From Neoroseomonas soli (GTDB lineage Bacteria; Pseudomonadota; Alphaproteobacteria; Acetobacterales; Acetobacteraceae): 44,662 bases of DNA. The stretch spans positions 1 through 44,662 of the forward strand of contig NZ_JAAEDM010000034.1 of assembly GCF_018129065.1 (NCBI RefSeq). The letters run 5' to 3'. The translations under genes were made by a program, and so were the position numbers. Positions 16,789-23,421 of the stretch are shown one piece after another; position 1 is the stretch's first letter, and the number at the start of each line of letters is the position of its first letter. Below the pieces are notes generated by a model, which saw only the letters and a list, made by a program, of their open reading frames with translations, was not told the DNA's origin and did no database searches.

Positions 16789-19553
16789 CCGCGCTGATCG
16801 TCAACGGAACACGGCGGGAGGTTGCCGCCGATCCCTTCGCGCCGCTGTCCGACACGCTGAGGGAAGGCCTCGGCCTGACCGGCACCAAGGAAGGCTGCAA
16901 CGCCGGCGATTGCGGCGCTTGCACCGTGCTGATGGACGGCGCGCAGGTCTGTTCCTGCCTGGTGTCCACCGCGCAGGCGGAAGGTGCGGAGATCACCACG
17001 ATCGAGGCACAGGATCCGCTGCTTGATCGATTGCGCGCCGCCTTCCTCGCGCGTGGCGCGGCGCAGTGCGGCATCTGCACGCCAGGCATGCTGATGGCGT
17101 CGTTCGACCTGCTGCGCCGAAACGCCGCGCCGGATCGTGCGGCGGTGGAGGATGCGCTCGGCGGAGTGCTGTGCCGCTGCACGGGCTACCTGCAGATCAT
17201 CGAGGCGGTGCTCGACGCCGCGCACGGCACCGTCGCGGCGCCCTTCGCAGGGATTGCCGGCAGCGCCGTGGGCGCGCCGCTCCCACGCGTGGACGGCGCC
17301 GCGAAGGTCGCCGGCACCGAGCGCTACGGCGCCGACGCCGCACCTGCCGGCGCGCTGTGGCTACGCGTGGTGCGGTCGCCGCACGCGCATGCGCGCTTCA
17401 CGCTGGGTGACCTCGAGGCTGCGCGCGCCGGGCTTGGGCTGACCGCCATCCTTTCCGCGCGCGACGTGCCGGGGCGCAACGCCTTCGGCATCATGCCGGA
17501 CCTCAAGGACCAGCCGGTCTTCGCCGACGGCTACGTGCGCTACCGCGGGGAAGCGGTGCTCGGCCTGCTCGGCGCGCGCGAGGACGTGGCCGCCGTGCGC
17601 GACGCCGATCTGCCCGTCGCCTGGGAGCCGTTGCCCGCGCTGCACGGCGTGGCCGCCGCGCTCGCCGAGGGGGCGCCGCGGTTGCACGACCATGCGCCGC
17701 GCAACGTGCTGGTGCGCGGGCACCTGCGCTGCGGCGACGCGGAAGCCGCCTTCGCGACCGCCGCCGCACGCACCGAAGGCACCTTCCGCACGGCCTTCGT
17801 CGAGCACGCCTACATAGAGCCCGAGGCCGGCTTCGCGGAACCGGGCACCAACGGCGCCATGACCGTCGCCGCCTGCACCCAGGCGCCGGTGATGGATCGC
17901 GAGGAGACGGCCCGGGTCCTCGGTGTTCCCGACGAGGCGGTGCGTATCATCCCCACCGCCTGCGGCGGCGGATTCGGCGGCAAGCTCGATGTCTCGGTGC
18001 AGCCGCTGCTGGCGGTTGCCGCGCGTGTCACGGATCGCCCCGTGCGCATGGTCTATTCGCGTACCGAGAGCATGGCGTCCTCGACGAAGCGCCACCCCGC
18101 GACGTTGCGCGCGCGCATGGCGGCGGATGCGGATGGCCGCTTCACCGCCTTCACGCTGGACGGTGACTTCAACACCGGCGCCTACGCATCCTGGGGCCCC
18201 ACCGTGGCGAACCGGGTGCCGGTGCATGCCTCCGGCCCCTATCGGGTGCCGAACGTGCGCAACCGCACGCGTGCGGTCCATACCAACGACACGCCGGCGG
18301 GCGCCTTCCGCGGTTTCGGCGTGCCGCAGGCGGCGATCGCGACCGAGGCGTTGGTGGATGATCTCGCCGAACGACTCGGGTTGGACCGCTGGGACATCCG
18401 GCGGCGCAACGCCATCGGCAAGGGCGATGTCACGCCCTCGGGGCAGGTGCTGCACGCTTCGGCGGGGCTGTCGGAATGCCTCGACGCGCTGAAGCCGGAA
18501 TGGGATGAGATGCTCGCCCGCGTCGCCGCGCACAATGCGACGCATGCGCGCCATCGCCTCGGCGCGGGCATCGCCTGCATGTGGTACGGGTGCGGCAACA
18601 CGGCATTGTCGAACCCTTCCACCATGCGCATCACGCTGGCGCGCGACGGGACGATCACGCTGTTCAACGGCGCGGTGGATATCGGGCAAGGCAGTTCCAC
18701 GGTGATCGCGCAGATCGTGGCGGATGCACTCGGCGTGCCGATCGCGGTGCTGCGGCAGGTGGTCGGCGACACGGCGCTCACGCCGGATGCGGGAAAGACC
18801 TCGGCGTCGCGCCAGACCTTCGTCTCCGGCCGCGCGGCGCAGGATGCGGCGAAGGCACTGCGCGCGCGCATCCTCGCGCTCGCGAATGCCGGCGACGATG
18901 CGCGATTCGCTCTCGACGGCACGCGGCTGGCCGTGTCGGGGGCCGACGGCATGCGGGTGCTGGAACTCTCGCGCCTCAATTCGGATCTGACCGTGGAGGC
19001 ACGCTACGACCCGCCCACCGTGCCGCTCGATGCGGACGGCCAGGGGGTACCCTACGCCACCTACGGCTTCGCGGCGCAGATCGCACTGGTGCGCGTGGAT
19101 ACGACGCTCGGGAAGGTGAAGGTGGAGGAGATCGTCGTCGCGCAGGATGTCGGCCGCGCGGTGAACCCGCTGCTGATCGCCGGGCAAATCCATGGCGGCG
19201 TCGCGCAGGGCCTAGGCCTGGCGCTGATGGAGGAATTCATCCCTGGCCGCACCGAGAACCTGCACGACTACCTGATCCCCACCGCCGGCGACATGCCGCG
19301 CATCCGCATCCACCTGATCGAGGACCCGGAACCCGAAGGCCCCTTCGGCGCGAAGGGCGTGGGCGAGCCGGCGCTGGTGCCGACGGCGCCGGCGATCCTC
19401 TCCGCGGTTCGCCACGCGACGGGGGTGCGGATGACGGAAGTGCCGGTGCTGCCGCATCGGTTGCATGAAAGAATCGGGGGAGGAGAACCTCCCCCGAGCC
19501 CCCTCCCTTCTTTGTCTTTTGGCGCCGAACCTCGGCAGCGGGGCGCCAAGTGA
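16785..19553 (+). CDS. fused [2Fe-2S] and molybdopterin subunit, xanthine dehydrogenase family
   Basis: 922 residues. Residues 1 to about 75 are a plant-type [2Fe-2S] domain (Cys 38, 43, 46, 58). About 76-145 are the second [2Fe-2S] domain (CGIC at 95-98, CRC at 130-132). From about 165 comes the large Mo domain, with CGGGFGGK, AFRGFGVPQ, the cofactor loop DIGQGSSTV, and FGAKGVGEPAL carrying the catalytic Glu. It hydroxylates a carbon next to ring nitrogen or an aldehyde using water; electrons go through the iron-sulfur centres to the FAD subunit. Fusion of these two subunits with FAD separate is not the commonest layout. The last 26 codons (from 19474) are encoded by repeat copy 4, so the C-terminus is probably secondarily extended. 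Confidence 0.93.
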   Translation: MTALIVNGTRREVAADPFAPLSDTLREGLGLTGTKEGCNAGDCGACTVLMDGAQVCSCLVSTAQAEGAEITTIEAQDPLLDRLRAAFLARGAAQCGICTPGMLMASFDLLRRNAAPDRAAVEDALGGVLCRCTGYLQIIEAVLDAAHGTVAAPFAGIAGSAVGAPLPRVDGAAKVAGTERYGADAAPAGALWLRVVRSPHAHARFTLGDLEAARAGLGLTAILSARDVPGRNAFGIMPDLKDQPVFADGYVRYRGEAVLGLLGAREDVAAVRDADLPVAWEPLPALHGVAAALAEGAPRLHDHAPRNVLVRGHLRCGDAEAAFATAAARTEGTFRTAFVEHAYIEPEAGFAEPGTNGAMTVAACTQAPVMDREETARVLGVPDEAVRIIPTACGGGFGGKLDVSVQPLLAVAARVTDRPVRMVYSRTESMASSTKRHPATLRARMAADADGRFTAFTLDGDFNTGAYASWGPTVANRVPVHASGPYRVPNVRNRTRAVHTNDTPAGAFRGFGVPQAAIATEALVDDLAERLGLDRWDIRRRNAIGKGDVTPSGQVLHASAGLSECLDALKPEWDEMLARVAAHNATHARHRLGAGIACMWYGCGNTALSNPSTMRITLARDGTITLFNGAVDIGQGSSTVIAQIVADALGVPIAVLRQVVGDTALTPDAGKTSASRQTFVSGRAAQDAAKALRARILALANAGDDARFALDGTRLAVSGADGMRVLELSRLNSDLTVEARYDPPTVPLDADGQGVPYATYGFAAQIALVRVDTTLGKVKVEEIVVAQDVGRAVNPLLIAGQIHGGVAQGLGLALMEEFIPGRTENLHDYLIPTAGDMPRIRIHLIEDPEPEGPFGAKGVGEPALVPTAPAILSAVRHATGVRMTEVPVLPHRLHERIGGGEPPPSPLPSLSFGAEPRQRGAK

Positions 19554-19603
19554 CAAAAAAGGTTGAGGGGGGTCCGGGGGGAGAAGTTCACTTCTCCCCC
19601 CGG
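19474..19603 (+). repeat. structured intergenic repeat, copy 4 (Mo subunit-reductase)
   Basis: Complete copy. Left perfect 10-bp hairpin (19474-19483 with 19488-19497, loop AGAA), identical in sequence to that of copy 3. A long imperfect stem. A central perfect 8-bp hairpin TTGGCGCC (19519-19526) with GGCGCCAA (19542-19549). Right perfect 13-bp hairpin (19574-19586 with 19591-19603, loop TTCA). Its left part lies within the 3' end of the Mo-subunit gene. It ends 17 nt before the next ATG; a CGGAGG Shine-Dalgarno sits in that gap. Confidence 0.88.
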
Positions 19604-19620
19604 CCGCCGGAGGCATCCCC

Positions 19621-21105
19621 ATGACATCCCGTGCCGCCCGCAGCGAAAAGTTCGGCGCCGCCGAAGGCGACGGCATCATCCGCTGCGATGCCTGTCCCGT
19701 GCTTTGCCGCATCCGCCCCGGCCGGGCCGGTGCCTGCGCGCGCTACGCCAACCAGGATGGCGTTCTGGTCCGCACCGACCCCGCGCTGACGCTCGCGCAG
19801 GCGGTGGACCAGCACCGCCCTGTCGTCGCCTTCGCCCAGGCCGAGTGGGACGGCGAATTGCTCGACCCGTCGCGCGCCTTCGTCACCGGAGTGGGCGCGG
19901 GCACCACCTATCCCGACTACAAGCCCGCGCCTTTCATCGTCGGCGCCACGCATGCGGGCGTGGACACCGTCACCGTCGTGACGGAGGGCATGTTCAGCTA
20001 CTGCGGCGTGAAGGTGAAGATCGACACCGACCGTCATCTCGGCCCGGAAGCCGCGCCGGTACGCGTGAACGGGGAACAGGTCGGGCACGTGACGACGGCC
20101 GAGTACGGGTCGCAGATGCTGTCCATCGGCGGCGTGCGGCATCTCACCGGCGGATCGAAGAAGGAAGGCGTCGTCACCTGCGAGACGCTGCTGCGGCTCT
20201 GCGGCGCGGAGCCGGTGGAAATGACCATCGAGGGCGGGCATTCCGTGGTGGTGCAGTCGGGTGCCGCGCCGATCGTGGACGGCACGCCGGAACGCCGCAT
20301 GCGCGTCGGCTGCGGCAGTGCCGCCGTCGGCATCTTCGCGCAGCAATGGCTTGGGCATGTGGACGAGGTGATCGTGGTGGACGACCACATCACCGGCGTG
20401 CTGACCGAACACCAGGCCGGCAAGGTGTTGAACATGCGCCCCGCCGGCATCCGCGTGCGCGGGCGGCGCTCCACGCCGGGGCGATATTTCCAGGTCGCCC
20501 GGCCTGGCCTCGGCTGGGGCGGGACCGACATCACCGACCCGCTCGCGGTGATCGAGAAGATCGACCCCAAGGTGGCCTGGCCCGGGCTCCGCCTGCTGCT
20601 GACCAGCACGACCGGCGAGGACGCGCTGTTCTGCGTGCTGGACGAGGCGCTGAACCCCGTGCCGACGGACATGCCCGCCGCCGTGCGCAGCGTGGTGGAC
20701 CGCATCGGGGAGAATTGCGAGCCGTCCCTCTGCTCGGTGGTGTTCATGGCTGGCGCCGGAGGGTCGCTTCGTGCCGGCGTGACGGAGAATCCGGTGCTGC
20801 TGACCCAGGCCGTCCAGTCGGGGCAGGTGCGCGTCACCATGGGCGGCGCGCCGGTCTATCTCTGGCCGGGCGGCGGCATCACGGTGATGGCGGACGTGCT
20901 GCGCATGCCGCGGATGTCATTCGGGCACGTGCCGACGCCGGCCATCGTCGCTCCGATCGAGTTCACCCTGCCGCGCGCGCTCTACGCGCGGCTCGGCGGC
21001 CACATGGACCAGGTGGTGCCGGTGGAGGAGGTGCTCCGCGGCCTCGGGGCGGACCTCCGGGTAGAGACCTGGCACCCCGCCAATCCCTGGCCGCTGCCGC
21101 GCTGA
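19621..21105 (+). CDS. 6-hydroxynicotinate reductase homologue (iron-sulfur flavoprotein)
   Basis: 494 residues. I assign it to the family of Eubacterium barkeri 6-hydroxynicotinate reductase, which reduces 6-hydroxynicotinate to 1,4,5,6-tetrahydro-6-oxonicotinate and carries covalent flavin and Fe-S clusters. The N-terminal RCDACPVLCRIRPGRAGACA (Cys 22, 25, 29, 39; CX2CX3CX9C) looks like a cluster site, and further Cys lie at 128, 187, 194 and 231. DDHITGVL (254-261) partly resembles the Dxx(S/T)GAT flavinylation motif of ApbE targets but lacks the AT; this is only a candidate. No signal peptide, so it should be cytoplasmic. ATG 19621 follows CGGAGG. The substrate here may be a different N-heteroaromatic acid. 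Confidence 0.75.
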   Translation: MTSRAARSEKFGAAEGDGIIRCDACPVLCRIRPGRAGACARYANQDGVLVRTDPALTLAQAVDQHRPVVAFAQAEWDGELLDPSRAFVTGVGAGTTYPDYKPAPFIVGATHAGVDTVTVVTEGMFSYCGVKVKIDTDRHLGPEAAPVRVNGEQVGHVTTAEYGSQMLSIGGVRHLTGGSKKEGVVTCETLLRLCGAEPVEMTIEGGHSVVVQSGAAPIVDGTPERRMRVGCGSAAVGIFAQQWLGHVDEVIVVDDHITGVLTEHQAGKVLNMRPAGIRVRGRRSTPGRYFQVARPGLGWGGTDITDPLAVIEKIDPKVAWPGLRLLLTSTTGEDALFCVLDEALNPVPTDMPAAVRSVVDRIGENCEPSLCSVVFMAGAGGSLRAGVTENPVLLTQAVQSGQVRVTMGGAPVYLWPGGGITVMADVLRMPRMSFGHVPTPAIVAPIEFTLPRALYARLGGHMDQVVPVEEVLRGLGADLRVETWHPANPWPLPR

Positions 21106-21109
21106 TCCC

Positions 21110-21955
21110 GTGGACCCGCCCGTCGCCCAGCGGCTGGCCGGCGAACGCCTGCACCTGTCCCACGGGCCGATAGACGTGGTGCTCCGAGCCTGGGGGGCGC
21201 CCGAGGCGGTGCGCGCGGCCGAGGCAGCCGCGACGGCGATGTTCCCGGGCATCCTGCCCGGCCTGGTCGCGGAACTCGATGAATTGCGCCGCCCGATGGC
21301 CGGGTCCCCGCGCGTCCGGCACCCGGTCGCGCGCCGCATGGTCGCGGCCTGCACGCCCTTCGCGCCGGTCTTCGTCACGCCGATGGCCGCGGTGGCCGGA
21401 GCGGTGGCCGACGCGCTGCTGGACGCGATGTGGGACGCCGCGGCGCTCGAGCGCGCCTATGCGAACGACGGCGGCGACATCGCAGTGCGGGTGAGGCCGG
21501 GCGAGTCGCTCGCCGTGGGCCTCGCCGCCGACCCGGCGCGGCTGGCGCTCGACGGCGCGCTGCGCGTGACGCCGGAAAGCGGCATCGGCGGCATCGCGAC
21601 CTCCGGCAGGCATGGGCGCTCCTTCTCGCTGGGCATCGCCGATGCGGTCACGGTGCTCGCGCAGGATGCGGCGACGGCGGATGTCGCGGCGACGCTCATC
21701 GCCAATGCCGTGGACCTGGACAGCCCGGCAGTCCGACGCGTGCCTGCATCGAGCCTCGATCCCGACAGCGATCTCGGCGAGCGCCTCGTCACGGTCGAGG
21801 TCGGCCCGCTTGCCGCCGGCGATGTGGCGGCTGCGCTGGCCGCCGGCCTGGCGCGGGCCGAGGCGTATCGTGCCAGCGGACGGATCCTCGGCGCGGCGCT
21901 GCGGCTCGGCGGGGAGCTGCGCGCGACGGGCCTCGCGGCCTTGCCTTCCCCCTGA
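21110..21955 (+). CDS. UPF0280 family protein (ApbE superfamily)
   Basis: 281 residues from a GTG at 21110, 4 nt after the previous stop and without a clear Shine-Dalgarno, so translation is probably coupled. UPF0280 (COG2122) is related to the FMN transferase ApbE. Visible features: the Ala-rich FVTPMAAVAGAVADALLDAM segment, NDGGDIAVRV matching the NDGGD/NGGGD loop of the superfamily, and the GIGGIATSGRHGRSFSLGIADAVTV block equivalent to the ApbE metal-site region. Its tight pairing with the reductase, whose characterised relative has covalent flavin, suggests it flavinylates that enzyme. This is inference. Last gene of the operon. Confidence 0.85.
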   Translation: MDPPVAQRLAGERLHLSHGPIDVVLRAWGAPEAVRAAEAAATAMFPGILPGLVAELDELRRPMAGSPRVRHPVARRMVAACTPFAPVFVTPMAAVAGAVADALLDAMWDAAALERAYANDGGDIAVRVRPGESLAVGLAADPARLALDGALRVTPESGIGGIATSGRHGRSFSLGIADAVTVLAQDAATADVAATLIANAVDLDSPAVRRVPASSLDPDSDLGERLVTVEVGPLAAGDVAAALAAGLARAEAYRASGRILGAALRLGGELRATGLAALPSP

Positions 21956-21960
21956 ACGCA

Positions 21961-21988
21961 GAAAGGGGCGCCTTGCGGCGCCCCTTTC
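21961..21988. terminator. bidirectional Rho-independent terminator
   Basis: Perfect 12-bp stem GAAAGGGGCGCC (21961-21972) with GGCGCCCCTTTC (21977-21988), loop TTGC, between the convergent ends of the catabolic operon and the OmpA-family gene. The stem itself ends in an A-run on one side and a T-run on the other, so it can serve both strands. Confidence 0.8.
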
Positions 21989-22016
21989 CTCGAAGACCTT
22001 GCGCTGTCGCGCAGGA

Positions 22017-23102
22017 TCAGCGGAGGACGATTTCCACGCGCCGGTTCTGCGGCTCGCGGACGTTGTCCGGGGTCGGGACCAGAAGCTGGCTCTGGCCGAA
22101 GCCGCGGGTCACGATCTCGTTCCGGGGCACGCCCAGGCGGACGAGCTCGGCGGCGACCGCGTTGGCGCGACGCTCGGACAGGCCCTGGTTGTAGCGAGCC
22201 GAACCCGAGGTGTCGGTGTGGCCGTTCACTTCGATGCGGGTCACCGCCTGGCGGGTGCGGGCCTGGGCGGCCTCGCCGATGATCTGGCGCGCGCGCTGCG
22301 TCAGGTCGGCGCGGTTCCAGTCGAAGAACACCAGGAAGGTGCGCGCCGGCGCCGGGACAGCGGCAGGCGCCGCCACCGGGGCGGCCGTGCGGCCGAAGTT
22401 GTAGCGCACGCCAACCAGCAGCGAGTGGTTGAAGTTGTCCATGTCGAACGACACGTTGTCGCGGGCGTTGAAGTTCTGCCCGTTCACCGTGACGTTCTGG
22501 TTGGCGCGGCCGTCGATCGTGTGGCCGGTCGTGCCCATGAAGCGGTACTCGGCGGTCAGCGCGAGGCCCGGCACGGCGTCGATCGGGAAGGCGAGGCCGA
22601 CGATCGCCTGGTAGGCGAAGGCGCCCTCGGTGCCACCGACGTCAACGCTGCCCGAGGCGTTGTTCGAGCTGGCGCGGAAGCCGAGGCTGTCCACGTCCTG
22701 CCAGACGTAGCCGATACCGGCGCCGATGTACGGCATCACGCCGCCCAGGTTGAAGTCATACAGGGCGTTGACCATCACGCCGTAGCTGTTGACGGTGCCG
22801 CCGGCGCGCGGCGCGTTGCGGCCGTTCACCTTGATGTTGTCGACGTCGTTCGAGCGGTAGCTGCCTTCGAGCTCGGCGCGCAGGCCGTTGCCGAAGCCGT
22901 AGCCGACGCTCAGCACGCCGGCCCAGCCCCACTCGAAGGAAGCCTCGATGCCGTTGTCGCTGGAGCTCTGGAGGTAGTTGGTGCCGAGGCCGGCGCCGAC
23001 GTACACGCCCTGCACCCGCGGATCACCCCAGCTCGTCTGCGCCTGCGCGGCCATCGGCAGCGACAGCAGCGTCGCAGCCAGAAGGGTCTTCCTGAAGCTC
23101 AT
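22017..23102 (-). CDS. OmpA family outer-membrane protein
   Basis: 361 residues. Signal peptide MSFRKTLLAATLLSLPMAAQ with cleavage after AQA. Residues about 30-240 form an eight-strand-type OmpA beta-barrel (GVYVGAGLGTNYL, SVGYGFGNGLRAELEGSYR, PYIGAGIGYVWQDVDS, ending HSLLVGVRYNFG). An Ala/Pro hinge leads to the OmpA peptidoglycan-binding domain (FLVFFDWNRADLT, NGHTDTSGSARYNQGLSERR, ending NRRVEIVLR). ATG 23102 has GAGGAA upstream; an in-frame ATG at 23117 is less likely. It links the outer membrane to the cell wall. Confidence 0.95.
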   Translation of the reverse strand: MSFRKTLLAATLLSLPMAAQAQTSWGDPRVQGVYVGAGLGTNYLQSSSDNGIEASFEWGWAGVLSVGYGFGNGLRAELEGSYRSNDVDNIKVNGRNAPRAGGTVNSYGVMVNALYDFNLGGVMPYIGAGIGYVWQDVDSLGFRASSNNASGSVDVGGTEGAFAYQAIVGLAFPIDAVPGLALTAEYRFMGTTGHTIDGRANQNVTVNGQNFNARDNVSFDMDNFNHSLLVGVRYNFGRTAAPVAAPAAVPAPARTFLVFFDWNRADLTQRARQIIGEAAQARTRQAVTRIEVNGHTDTSGSARYNQGLSERRANAVAAELVRLGVPRNEIVTRGFGQSQLLVPTPDNVREPQNRRVEIVLR

Positions 23103-23421
23103 CGTCGTTCCTCGCATCCACTCACGCACCGACCGCGCCGGCGCTGATCGCTCCCCCCAGGAGGGGCTCGACCAAACTCTACACAGAATCCTCTCGCCGT
23201 GACCCAGCATCCGGCGCGGCATTCCCACATCGTCAGCGCACTGTGGCGGCCATGCCACAGCTGTGTGGCCCCGCGGCGGAGTGCCGGGATTCCGCGGCCG
23301 CCCCGCTTTTCCGCCGACACCTCGCCGATCCGGGTCTAGTCTTGTCCATGGCGGCCCCCCGCCGGGCCGCGGATGAACACGGCCGGTCCACGGCCGGGGA
23401 ACCAAAGGGAGGCCCGCCACC
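23103..23421. other. 319-bp divergent intergenic region (OmpA gene / EF-G-like gene)
   Basis: No gene supported. It must hold the promoters for both flanking genes. On the plus side TCTAGT (23335-23340) is a possible -10 box and AAAGGGAGG just before 23422 is the Shine-Dalgarno of the GTPase gene. A small palindrome GCCACA-GCTG-TGTGGC lies near 23255-23270. The G+C content is locally lower around 23180-23200. Confidence 0.5.

Noticed and set aside
17361..19193. 610-codon minus-strand frame opposite the Mo-subunit gene
   Set aside because: No domain; antisense of a conserved enzyme with all cofactor motifs.
2486..19603. structured repeats read as simple Rho-independent terminators or as a CRISPR array
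   Set aside because: They lie before downstream genes within operons, lack T-runs and contain several conserved stems; they are dispersed rather than tandem, with no spacers or cas genes.
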